DNA from: an uncultured Lachnospiraceae bacterium
GTDB taxonomy: Bacteria; Bacillota; Clostridia; Lachnospirales; Lachnospiraceae
Direction: 5' to 3'
DNA length: 64,000 nucleotides
Assembly (NCBI GenBank): GCA_959022495.1
Contig: CAUEYX010000003.1
Span: 124,001-188,000 of the forward strand
Shown here piece by piece: positions 1-7,460 of the stretch; position 1 is the first letter of the stretch; every line of letters starts with the position of its first letter. Below the pieces are notes generated by a model. The model worked only from the letters and a program-made list of their open reading frames with translations. It did not search any database and was not told the origin of the DNA. The position numbers and the translations under genes are program-made.

Positions 1-30
1 ATTTACACGGATGTGGAAGAATTATTCTGA
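1..30 (+). CDS. C-terminal tail of an upstream gene (partial)
   Basis: The first ten codons form an open frame ending IYTDVEELF and a TGA at 28-30, 36 bases before the next start codon. The position directly upstream of an ABC half-transporter suggests the end of its partner subunit, but ten codons cannot identify a family. Confidence 0.35.
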   Translation: MYTDVEELF

Positions 31-66
31 AGCGGCAGAATGGAAGATTGCGAAGGAGGTAAGGGC

Positions 67-1830
67 ATGATCAAAAGATTGCAAAGACGGTTTGCGTTAT
101 CAAGGCAGGGGGCAGTCGATCTGATAAAAGGCTGCAGCGCCTGCGTCGCGCAGGATATATCCTTTATGCTTCCTGTGGGGCTCCTCTATTATTTCGTCAT
201 TGATACCATGAACGGAGGCGTGAACGGGGATCGCATCCTGTTCTATGCGGCCGGCGCTTTCGCGTGTCTTGTCCTCATATTTGTCGTGACCTGGTTCCAA
301 TATAACGCGACGTATCTGGCGACTTATGTGGAGAGCGGCGTAAGAAGGATCTCTCTGGCGGAGCAGCTCCGCAAGATCCCTTTATCCTTCTTCGGGAAAA
401 AAGATCTCGCCGATCTGACGAATTCCATCATGGGAGACTGCGCCACGCTTGAGACGGCATTTTCCCACTATGTGCCGGCTTTAGCGGGCTCGATCATTTC
501 TACAACGCTCATTGCGGCCGGGCTGTTTGCCTATGACTGGCGCATGGCTCTGGCAGCGGTGTGGGTGCTGCCGATCGCATTTACCATCACCCTCTTTTCC
601 GCCCGCATACAGGAATACTTCAACCGGAAATCCGTAGCGGCAAATGTGGCGCTGGAAAGCGGTGTGCAGGAGTGCATCGAGAGCTTACAGGACTTAAAGG
701 CGAATAACGCGGAGGAAGGCTATCTGAAAGGGCTTTATAAGAAGATCGACCATGTGGAAAAACGGCATATCATCACGGAACTGGGGACGGCGCTCTTCGT
801 TGTTTCCTCAACACTGATCTTAAAGTTCGGGATCGCCACGGTGGCGCTGGTGGGCTCTGCCCTGCTCATCCGCGGGGAGATCGATATCCCGCTGTTCTTC
901 CTGTTCCTGCTCGTGGCTTCCAGGCTGTATGCTCCACTGGAAGGCGCTCTGCAGAATCTCGCGGCGGTCATCTCTACGAAGACAAATATCAACCGCATGA
1001 ATGAGATCCTCGACCATCCTGTCCAGACAGGAGGAAACCGGCTGACCAATGAAGGCTGCGATATCGTGTTCGACCATGTGGGATTTGCCTATAATACCGG
1101 GGAAACCGTATTAAAGGACGTGTCATTTACGGCGAAACAAGGGGAAGTCACCGCTTTGGTCGGGCCCTCCGGCGGCGGGAAAACGACGGTATCACGCCTT
1201 GCTGCCCGGTTCTGGGATATCAGTAAGGGCAAGATCACCGTGGGAGGCATGGATATATCAGAAATCGAGCCGGAAACCCTGTTGTCTCTGTATTCGATCG
1301 TGTTCCAGGATGTAACTCTGTTTAACAATACGATCATGGAGAATATCAGGATCGGCAGAAAGGATGCGACGGATGAAGAAGTGATCGCGGCGGCAAGACT
1401 GGCGAATTGCGAGGAATTCGCGTCGAAGCTGCCGGACGGCTACAACAGCATGATCGGGGAGAACGGATGCGAACTCTCCGGCGGTGAACGGCAGCGCATC
1501 TCCATCGCCCGCGCATTTCTTAAAGATTCCCCGATCATCCTGCTGGATGAGGCGACGGCAAGCCTTGACGTGGAAAATGAAACATTGATCCAGGCAGCGC
1601 TGTCAAGGCTGATAAAAGATAAGACCGTACTTGTCATCGCCCACCGTATGCGTACCGTAAGCGGCGCGGATAAAGTGGTCGTACTTTCAGATGGTATGGT
1701 CGCTGAGCAGGGGACACCGGAAAAGCTGATGGAAACAGGCAAGATCTATCCGCACATGGTGAAGCTGCAAATGCTAAGCAGCGACTGGGGGATCAAGGAG
1801 AAACAGGCAGGCACTGAAGCTAACCTGTAG
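67..1830 (+). CDS. ABC transporter, fused permease and ATPase (half-exporter)
   Basis: A 587-residue type IV ABC half-transporter. The N-terminal half is a six-helix membrane domain. The C-terminal half is the nucleotide-binding domain, with Walker A GPSGGGKTT near residue 365, signature LSGGERQRISIARA near 468 and Walker B IILLDEATASLD near 489. The catalytic glutamate is present, so this site should hydrolyse ATP. ATG at 67 is preferred over ATG at 40 because AAGGAGGT at 53-60 is correctly spaced only for it. The family normally works as a dimer, and the partner probably lies just upstream of the window. The substrate cannot be told; siderophore and multidrug exporters share this layout. 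Confidence 0.9.
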   Translation: MIKRLQRRFALSRQGAVDLIKGCSACVAQDISFMLPVGLLYYFVIDTMNGGVNGDRILFYAAGAFACLVLIFVVTWFQYNATYLATYVESGVRRISLAEQLRKIPLSFFGKKDLADLTNSIMGDCATLETAFSHYVPALAGSIISTTLIAAGLFAYDWRMALAAVWVLPIAFTITLFSARIQEYFNRKSVAANVALESGVQECIESLQDLKANNAEEGYLKGLYKKIDHVEKRHIITELGTALFVVSSTLILKFGIATVALVGSALLIRGEIDIPLFFLFLLVASRLYAPLEGALQNLAAVISTKTNINRMNEILDHPVQTGGNRLTNEGCDIVFDHVGFAYNTGETVLKDVSFTAKQGEVTALVGPSGGGKTTVSRLAARFWDISKGKITVGGMDISEIEPETLLSLYSIVFQDVTLFNNTIMENIRIGRKDATDEEVIAAARLANCEEFASKLPDGYNSMIGENGCELSGGERQRISIARAFLKDSPIILLDEATASLDVENETLIQAALSRLIKDKTVLVIAHRMRTVSGADKVVVLSDGMVAEQGTPEKLMETGKIYPHMVKLQMLSSDWGIKEKQAGTEANL

Positions 1831-1841
1831 CAGATGGATGA

Positions 1842-1873
1842 TCGAAAAAAGAGCCGTCCAGGTGGGCGGCTCG
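1842..1873 (-). terminator. Intrinsic terminator of the Fic gene
   Basis: A nine-base stem (1851-1859 with 1864-1872, one G-U pair) is followed on the minus strand by a run of six T (1845-1850). It lies just past the Fic stop codon and only 12 bases past the ABC stop, so it may serve both converging genes. Confidence 0.75.
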
Positions 1874-1880
1874 AAGTTAT

Positions 1881-2618
1881 TTATTGGTATTCTTCGTCAA
1901 GGAAATAGGAGACCTTCCCGGCATATTTTTCCTGTTCTTTTGCAAATAATGCCTGAAGCAGTTTGGTTTCTCCTGTTTCCCGGTATTCCTTCAGACCATC
2001 AATATACCTTGTACGGTATTGATCTTCCAGAACGATCGGAGTGAGATCCGCTTTCAAGCACTCCCGAAACAGAATGAGCCTTCCGGTCCTGCCATTGCCA
2101 TCCTGGAAGGGGTGGATGCTTTCATAGCGGGCATGAAATTCTGCCATGACTGCCAGTGATTTTTCCGGAATTCCGTGATACCAGGCGAGCAGTTCTTCCA
2201 TTTTTCCCGGGACATCCTTTGGAAGAACAGTCTCATACATGCCGATCATGTTGGGACGCTTCTTATAATCCCCGATGGCATAACCATTGGCCCGGTCTTC
2301 GAACACTCCGCTTTTGAGTTCATAATGGAATGCCTTGATCAGTGCCTGGCTTAGAGGCTCGTCCAGAGTATCTACCATTTTATTAAACATCAGGAAATGC
2401 CCGTTCATCTCTTCCACATCTTTTGCCCGGTAGTAATCGTCACTTTGCGGGAGCATTCCGGTATCGAAAAGAGATGCTGTCTGCTCCTCGTTTAGTGTAG
2501 AACCTTCGATCTTATTGGAGTTGTAGGCCAGAGTTCGCTGTGTATAGGCGTATATTCCGGAACGGTCAAACTTTTCCCGCTCAATCCGGAAGCGCCGGAT
2601 CAGTTGTTCATTTTTCAT
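1881..2618 (-). CDS. Fic/DOC family protein (probable AMP-transferase)
   Basis: A 245-residue cytoplasmic Fic-domain protein. The core motif HPFQDGNGRTGRL matches the HPFxDGNGRxxR signature that binds nucleotide and carries the catalytic histidine, so AMP transfer to a protein hydroxyl is the expected reaction. An upstream SNKIEG fits the (S/T)xxxE(G/N) inhibitory helix, here N-terminal to the Fic core, which makes it a self-inhibited class II type. AAGGAG precedes the ATG. It is a single-gene unit convergent with the ABC gene, with no antitoxin-like small ORF beside it, as expected when the inhibitor is built in. The target protein is unknown. Confidence 0.9.
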   Translation of the reverse strand: MKNEQLIRRFRIEREKFDRSGIYAYTQRTLAYNSNKIEGSTLNEEQTASLFDTGMLPQSDDYYRAKDVEEMNGHFLMFNKMVDTLDEPLSQALIKAFHYELKSGVFEDRANGYAIGDYKKRPNMIGMYETVLPKDVPGKMEELLAWYHGIPEKSLAVMAEFHARYESIHPFQDGNGRTGRLILFRECLKADLTPIVLEDQYRTRYIDGLKEYRETGETKLLQALFAKEQEKYAGKVSYFLDEEYQ

Positions 2619-2655
2619 AGCAATCGCTCCTTGTTTTTCCGATGAAATTATTTTA

Positions 2656-4026
2656 TCACAACGCTGCAGTAAGATACAGAGAAGATTTACGTTTAAAAAG
2701 AAATACCAGCGCTAACAGGCACACGATCCCTTCTGTCACAGGCACTGCCATCCAGATCCCTGTCAGCCCGGCGATCCGCGCCAAGATCCATGCGGCGGGG
2801 ATGATGAGCACGAATCCTCTTAAGATGGATACTGTGAACGCCTGCCTCGGCCGGTCCGCGGAGCTTAAGAAGGATGCTGCCACGATATTGATTCCGGAGA
2901 AGAAGAGGCTTACAAAATAAATCTTCATACCGCCGGAAGCAATCTCTGTCAGTGCAGGATCGTGATCGCGGTTAAAGAGCTCCGCAATCGGCACAGACCA
3001 TACGGTGACTGCCGTGTAAGCGATCAGCGCCATCAGAAGGGCAGTGATCAGAGCATACCGGCGGATGGAGCGCAGCGACCTGCCGTTGGAGGAAGTCTCC
3101 GTGCTCCGCCTCTCAGCAGACGCGTATTTGCTGACAATGGGCTGGATGCCCTGGGCGATGCCGGTGAAGACGGACACGAGTACGAGTGCGATATTGGCAA
3201 GGATGCCGTATGCCGCCACACCGGTATTTCCGTTGAGTGAGAGGATCAGGAAGTTGAACACAATGATCACGATGCCCGAGGACAGTTCCGAGATCAGAGA
3301 GGATACCCCCAGGGAGCAGATATCCAGCCAACGCTTTCCTGAAACGCGTACGCCGGGAAGGACGCGGAACTGATTCTTTTTCTTTATAAAATGTGTCGAG
3401 AGAACCGCCATGCCCACAAGGGGAGCGGTAGCAGTGGCGATGGCAGCTCCGGTCATCCCCATTCCCAGAGGATAGACGAAGACATAGTCCAGCACGATAT
3501 TGGTCAGGCTGCCGGTGATCATGCCGGTCATGGACAACCCGGGAGCGCCGTCGTTGCGCACAAAGCAGGTGAGCAGGTTGTTCCCCAGGAACAGCGGCGA
3601 GAAGAGGAGCAGGATGCGCAGGTAATCTGTGGCATAGCCGATGGTCTCCCCGTTGGCTCCCAGGATATGCGCAATCTGTCCGGGGAGCAGCGCCCCGGCA
3701 AAGGAGAAGATGACCGCCGCGAGCACGGAGAGATAGAGGGCATGTGTGAAGATGGTCTGATGGACCTTGTCCTTTGGCTGGGCGGCGGACAGTGAATACC
3801 GCGCCGCCGCGCCCATGCCGATCATCAGTCCTGTGCCGTTCATCAGGCTGTATGCGGGCAGGGCAAGATTGAGCGCGGCAAGGGCGTCCGCGCCGATCCC
3901 CCTCGCGATGAAAAATGTATCCGCCAGGATATAACAGGAGAATCCGATCATTCCCAGCACATTGGCAGAGACATATCTGAAGAAAAGCGGGAAGAGGGAT
4001 TCTTTTTTTGTCGTTGCTGTGTTCAT
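2656..4026 (-). CDS. MATE family multidrug/sodium efflux protein
   Basis: A 456-residue integral membrane protein with about twelve hydrophobic segments in two similar halves, typical of MATE antiporters that export cationic drugs using a sodium or proton gradient. The open frame continues upstream to 4152, but ATG at 4026 (MNTATTKKES) has AAAGGAG at proper spacing and gives the normal family length. The upstream in-frame codons overlap a strong hairpin with a T-tract, so the leader looks regulatory. Highly basic final residues follow the last helix. The substrate is not predictable from sequence. Confidence 0.9.
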   Translation of the reverse strand: MNTATTKKESLFPLFFRYVSANVLGMIGFSCYILADTFFIARGIGADALAALNLALPAYSLMNGTGLMIGMGAAARYSLSAAQPKDKVHQTIFTHALYLSVLAAVIFSFAGALLPGQIAHILGANGETIGYATDYLRILLLFSPLFLGNNLLTCFVRNDGAPGLSMTGMITGSLTNIVLDYVFVYPLGMGMTGAAIATATAPLVGMAVLSTHFIKKKNQFRVLPGVRVSGKRWLDICSLGVSSLISELSSGIVIIVFNFLILSLNGNTGVAAYGILANIALVLVSVFTGIAQGIQPIVSKYASAERRSTETSSNGRSLRSIRRYALITALLMALIAYTAVTVWSVPIAELFNRDHDPALTEIASGGMKIYFVSLFFSGINIVAASFLSSADRPRQAFTVSILRGFVLIIPAAWILARIAGLTGIWMAVPVTEGIVCLLALVFLFKRKSSLYLTAAL

Positions 4027-4053
4027 TTTGGTACGGTCTCCTTTCTGAAGCTG

Positions 4054-4113
4054 GCAAAATAAAAAGCATCCGGGCTTCACACCTTCTAAGGCCTGCGGTG
4101 TGGAGCGGAATGC
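4054..4113 (-). promoter_or_regulatory. Leader terminator/attenuator of the MATE gene
   Basis: Within the 5' leader on the minus strand, 4097-4113 pairs with 4066-4083 in a long, slightly imperfect stem, followed by TTTTTATTTT (4056-4065). This is an intrinsic terminator placed between the promoter (4167-4195) and the SD/ATG at 4026. An in-frame ORF from 4152 runs through the hairpin. The arrangement resembles transcription attenuation of resistance genes; induction by a drug or stalled ribosome is an inference. Confidence 0.65.
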
Positions 4114-4166
4114 CTTTTGAACTCTGCCCGGCGGCAGAGAGTAACATTTCACTATTTCTCGTGGAC

Positions 4167-4195
4167 ATCATATCACAGAATATCCGGGAAAGCAA
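4167..4195 (-). promoter_or_regulatory. Probable sigma-A promoter of the MATE gene
   Basis: On the minus strand TTGCTT (4190-4195) and TATGAT (4167-4172) are 17 bases apart. The predicted start near 4160 leaves a leader of about 130 nt that contains the terminator hairpin. Confidence 0.5.
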
Positions 4196-4197
4196 TG

Positions 4198-4294
4198 TAA
4201 AAGTAACCGTTCAGCCATCTGGTGTCAGGAGACGGATTTATGCTTGCATAAGAATCCGACGACTGACATACAGATGGCTGAACGGTTACTTTTA
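4198..4294. repeat. 97-nt near-perfect palindrome
   Basis: The 23-base arms 4199-4221 and 4271-4293 are perfect inverted copies, extended by one pair outside. Inner segments also pair: TGTCAG with CTGACA, CGGATT with AATCCG, and TATGC with GCATA around a TTGC loop. The whole element can fold into one long hairpin or cruciform. It sits between the divergent MATE promoter and the DUF4317 gene. A TTTT at the right base makes a weak plus-strand terminator possible. It looks like a mobile palindromic unit, but no flanking duplication was recognised. Confidence 0.8.
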
Positions 4295-4440
4295 AACTGT
4301 TACATCATAATCCGTTCTGGCTTTTAGCGGGGATTTATTGTAAAATAAATCTTGTTCCTGCTCAGCGCCGGTCTGTTAAAACTTGCAGACCGATGTGAAG
4401 TACGAGATCAATGAGCAGAAGAAAGCGAGGGATATAGATA
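4295..4440 (+). other. Leader region upstream of the DUF4317 gene
   Basis: No ORF is supported here. One hairpin is visible (CGGTCTG near 4370 pairing with CAGACCG ending 4393), flanked by CTGCTCA and TGAGCAG that extend the fold. No clear T-tract follows, so a structured 5' leader is more likely than a terminator. Confidence 0.35.
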
Positions 4441-5595
4441 ATGAATAAGAAAGAGATACTTGAGATAAGGAAACAGTTCACACCCGCGAACTGCGCGATC
4501 ACGCGTATCTGCGGCTGCTATGTGGATCATGAGAAGACGAAAAAGATGGAATCCAAGGATGCTTTTCTCTCCCTGCCGGAAGAAGAGGCATTTAAGTATT
4601 TCGACATTTTCAAGAAGACACTGTCCGGCACAGTCGGCAAGAACATGCTGAACCTGGAGTTCCCGCTGGACGCGGAAATGCCGGGCGGCACCCAGGAGTT
4701 CCTGTTAAAGCTCAGAGACAGCAAGCTGGAAGACGATATGCTCTTGGAGGAGTTCTACGACAAGGTCATCGCTACATATGAGTATGCGGAGAACTATTAC
4801 ATCATCCTCATCCATGCCATGTATGACATCCCGGGGAAATCTTCGGACGGCATGGAGATGTTTGACGCGTCGGATGAGGTGTACGAGTACCTGCTCATGA
4901 GCATCTGCCCGGTGTCGCTGTCCAAGGCGGGCTTAAGCTATAACGCGGAGGACAACCGCATCCAGGACCGCATCCGCGACTGGATCGTGGATGCTCCGGC
5001 GAAGGGATTCCTCTTCCCGGCGTTCAATGACCGGAGCACGGATCTTCACAGTGTGCTCTACTATACGAAGAAATCCGAGGATCTGCAGCCGGAACTGATC
5101 GACCAGCTCTTAGGCGCGAAGATGCCCATGTCCGCGGATACGCAGAAGGAGACCTTCCAGATGATCATCGAGGATACGTTGGGTGAGGACGGGGACTATG
5201 AGACCGTGCGCAATATCCACGAGACGCTCAATGAACTGATCGAAGAGCACAAGGAAGAGCCGGAGCCTCTGGCGCTGGATAAGACGGAAGTGAAGAAGAT
5301 CTTCGAAAAGAGCGGTGTGGATGCGGAGAAGATGGAGAACTTTGATCAGAACTTTGAGACAAATGCCGGAGAGAAGGCTGCCCTCCTCGCCTCCAACATT
5401 GCGGAGACAAGGAAGTTCAACATCGAGACCCCGGACGTGATCATCAAGGTGAACCCGGAGAGGGCGGATCTTGTAGAGACGAGGATCATCGACGGGCGCC
5501 AGTGCCTCGTGATCCCGGTGGACGACCATATCGAGGTGAACGGGATCAATGTAAAAACAATCCGCCAGCCCCGGCAGGAGCAGGCGGAAGAGTAA
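4441..5595 (+). CDS. DUF4317 family protein
   Basis: A 384-residue soluble, acidic protein recognised from its opening (KKEILEIRKQFTP, then ITRICGCYVD) as DUF4317, a family common in Clostridia with no assigned function. No membrane segment, signal peptide or catalytic motif is evident. The C-terminal third is charged and ends with a short beta-rich block before QAEE. A weak GCGAGGGA lies upstream of the ATG. It is convergent with the YczE gene, only 18 bases apart with no obvious terminator between them. Only the family name can be given. Confidence 0.85.
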   Translation: MNKKEILEIRKQFTPANCAITRICGCYVDHEKTKKMESKDAFLSLPEEEAFKYFDIFKKTLSGTVGKNMLNLEFPLDAEMPGGTQEFLLKLRDSKLEDDMLLEEFYDKVIATYEYAENYYIILIHAMYDIPGKSSDGMEMFDASDEVYEYLLMSICPVSLSKAGLSYNAEDNRIQDRIRDWIVDAPAKGFLFPAFNDRSTDLHSVLYYTKKSEDLQPELIDQLLGAKMPMSADTQKETFQMIIEDTLGEDGDYETVRNIHETLNELIEEHKEEPEPLALDKTEVKKIFEKSGVDAEKMENFDQNFETNAGEKAALLASNIAETRKFNIETPDVIIKVNPERADLVETRIIDGRQCLVIPVDDHIEVNGINVKTIRQPRQEQAEE

Positions 5596-5613
5596 GTGCA
5601 TATTCACCTATGA

Positions 5614-6282
5614 TTAGCAGGATAATCCTCCGGCAGACGGTTCCGCCAGCCTGCTGATATACGGGATCAGCGGCAGTGTCTTGTTCCATAGATTCACAAA
5701 CTGTCCGACGATCAGCGCGGAGATGATCGTTCCGATCCCGATCCCCTGAAGACCTCCGAAGAAGAACAGAGAGAGCGCAAGGGCGGTAGCCATAAGCGTT
5801 GTATCAAAGGCGACCTTCACAGTGCCGAATTTCCATCCAAAGGCAGTGGAGATCGCCTTTACGATGCCCTCGCCCGGTACCATGAGGACATCCGGCGCTA
5901 CTTCGATACAGATGCCGGCGGCAAGCACTGCGCATCCTGCGAGCAGGGAGAGCACTTGTGTGACAAGGCTGTCGGGAGTGAACCATGACAGCACATACAT
6001 GCCAAGGTCGATACAGGCGCTGAAGATCAGGTTCACCAGGATCTGTAAGAACTGGATGGGCTGAAATTCACTCCGGAGAAGCACCGCCTGACCAAGGATG
6101 AAGAACAGGTTGAAAATGAATGTAAGCTGTCCGAAGCTGGGGGCAAAGCGGAAGCTGAGCACATAAGGTACGCTGGAGATGGGGGATGTCCCCATGGCGG
6201 CCTTCGTGATGAGCGCGATCCCGAATGAATTGATCAGTACCCCCAGGATGAACCAGAAATATCTGGAAATATAGTTTTTCAT
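5614..6282 (-). CDS. YczE/YitT-like integral membrane protein
   Basis: A 222-residue membrane protein with five to six hydrophobic helices. The start (NSFGIALITKAAMGTSPIS) is characteristic of the YczE/YyaS family, whose transport role is unproven. ATG at 6282 is chosen over 6297 because GGAGG sits between them at correct spacing. The start overlaps the stop of the upstream MarR gene (ATGA), so the pair is translationally coupled and co-regulated. A small-molecule export role linked to MarR sensing is an inference. Confidence 0.8.
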   Translation of the reverse strand: MKNYISRYFWFILGVLINSFGIALITKAAMGTSPISSVPYVLSFRFAPSFGQLTFIFNLFFILGQAVLLRSEFQPIQFLQILVNLIFSACIDLGMYVLSWFTPDSLVTQVLSLLAGCAVLAAGICIEVAPDVLMVPGEGIVKAISTAFGWKFGTVKVAFDTTLMATALALSLFFFGGLQGIGIGTIISALIVGQFVNLWNKTLPLIPYISRLAEPSAGGLSC

Positions 6283-6713
6283 GGCATGTCCTCCCATTGT
6301 TCTAAATTTTTGATGATCTTCTGAAACGTGGAGATAAAGGCTTCCTTCTCCTTCTCAGATATATTTTCCCATCCCAACTGATCCGTCTCAGACCCGAAGA
6401 GACGCACTTTCTCAGCCATTTCAACCCCTTTTTCTGTAAGCCGGATGCAGACACTTCTCCGGTCTTCACCGTCCGTCTCTTTTGTGACCAGCTCACAGGC
6501 TTCCATCCGGGAGAGCAGGCTGGTGACGGTGGACTTGTCGAGCAGACATCCTCTGCCGATCTCCTTTTGGGTACACCCGTCATTTTCATAGAGAAATTCC
6601 AGGATCTTCGGCTGTCCGGGCATCAGTTTAAGAGGGCGTGTCCTGCGTGTCATGATGCGGTTGCTGTGATGCTGGCCGACGAGCAGGAGATAGTGCAGGT
6701 CATGGTAATTCAT
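6279..6713 (-). CDS. MarR family transcriptional regulator
   Basis: A 144-residue winged-helix regulator. The recognition region carries GCTQKEIGRGCLLDKSTVTS, followed by the wing DGEDRRSVCIRLTEKG. ATG at 6713 is preferred over 6725 because the GGAGG between them is the SD. It is first in a two-gene unit with the YczE membrane protein. Its promoter overlaps an 11-base-arm inverted repeat, which points to autorepression released by a ligand, the usual MarR mechanism. Confidence 0.88.
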   Translation of the reverse strand: MNYHDLHYLLLVGQHHSNRIMTRRTRPLKLMPGQPKILEFLYENDGCTQKEIGRGCLLDKSTVTSLLSRMEACELVTKETDGEDRRSVCIRLTEKGVEMAEKVRLFGSETDQLGWENISEKEKEAFISTFQKIIKNLEQWEDMP

Positions 6714-6725
6714 AAGAACCTCCAT

Positions 6726-6781
6726 TACGATAGTTTTAATTCAAACTATCGTATTATAAAAAGAAAGAAAATATTTGTCAA
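6726..6781 (-). promoter_or_regulatory. Promoter and MarR operator of the MarR-YczE operon
   Basis: On the minus strand TTGACA (6776-6781) and TATAAT (6753-6758) are consensus boxes 17 bases apart. Immediately downstream, 6726-6753 is an inverted repeat with perfect arms TACGATAGTTT and AAACTATCGTA around six bases. A repressor bound there would block initiation. Confidence 0.85.
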
Positions 6782-6931
6782 GAATTCAGGAAAAAATCAT
6801 GTAAGGATACGGGAATCTTTTCTGAAAAAGCAGGTGTTTTAAATGGCAGGTGAAAAATAATCCTAATAATTAAGCACTTAACTAAATCTGTACAAAAAGT
6901 ATGAAAAAAATGTGAAATAGCGAACATATCC

Positions 6932-6982
6932 TTGACTTTATTGTATATTACTAATAAGATATCGTTTAGTTATCTAACTAAA
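6932..6982 (+). promoter_or_regulatory. Promoter and operator of the MarR-ABC exporter operon
   Basis: TTGACT (6932-6937) and TAAGAT (6955-6960) are separated by 17 bases. TTTAGTTA-TC-TAACTAAA (6965-6982) is a perfect inverted repeat over the start region. A related half site, TTAACTAAAT, lies upstream near 6879. This is the expected site for the MarR protein encoded next. Confidence 0.8.
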
Positions 6983-7004
6983 TTAAATTGCGGAGGGAAA
7001 GAGC

Positions 7005-7460
7005 ATGTTTCATTGTAATATGGATGATATCCCTATATTGGGCCTCCTTGGGATGGTATCCCACCGTGCGAAGAATACGGCAAAAGATATGTATCAGGAG
7101 TTTGATATGAACCGCAGCTCGGCGGGCGTATTATTTATGCTCCATAATAGGAAGACTATGTCACAGAAGGAACTGGCAAAACGGCTAAACGTCACCGCGC
7201 CGTCCATCACATCGATGATCCAGAAGATGGAGAAATCAGGATACATTACCCGCAGGACGGATGAACAGGATCAGAGAGTGATGCGCCTGTCCCTGACGGA
7301 AAAAGGGGAATCCCTAGTCCAGTCTGTAATAGATGTCTCAGACCGGATGGAACAGATACTTTCGGAGGGAATGAGCCTCGAGGAGCGTCTGCTGTTCAGA
7401 CGGCTGATGCTCCAGATCAATGAAAATCTTGATAATTATGAAAGGAAAGAAAAAGCATGA
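7005..7460 (+). CDS. MarR family transcriptional regulator
   Basis: A 151-residue winged-helix regulator with helix-turn-helix MSQKELAKRLNVTAPSITS and wing TDEQDQRVMRLSLTEKG. CGGAGGG precedes the ATG. The stop overlaps the start of the first ABC gene, so it probably senses a compound exported by that transporter and represses its own operon through the inverted repeat at 6965-6982. It is clearly distinct from the MarR at 6279 in sequence and operator, so cross-regulation is not expected. Confidence 0.9.
   Translation: MFHCNMDDIPILGLLGMVSHRAKNTAKDMYQEFDMNRSSAGVLFMLHNRKTMSQKELAKRLNVTAPSITSMIQKMEKSGYITRRTDEQDQRVMRLSLTEKGESLVQSVIDVSDRMEQILSEGMSLEERLLFRRLMLQINENLDNYERKEKA

Noticed and set aside
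2962..3795. Long plus-strand ORFs opposite the MATE gene
   Set aside because: They are antisense frames rich in His, Arg and Gly with no SD or homology, explained by codon bias of the real gene.
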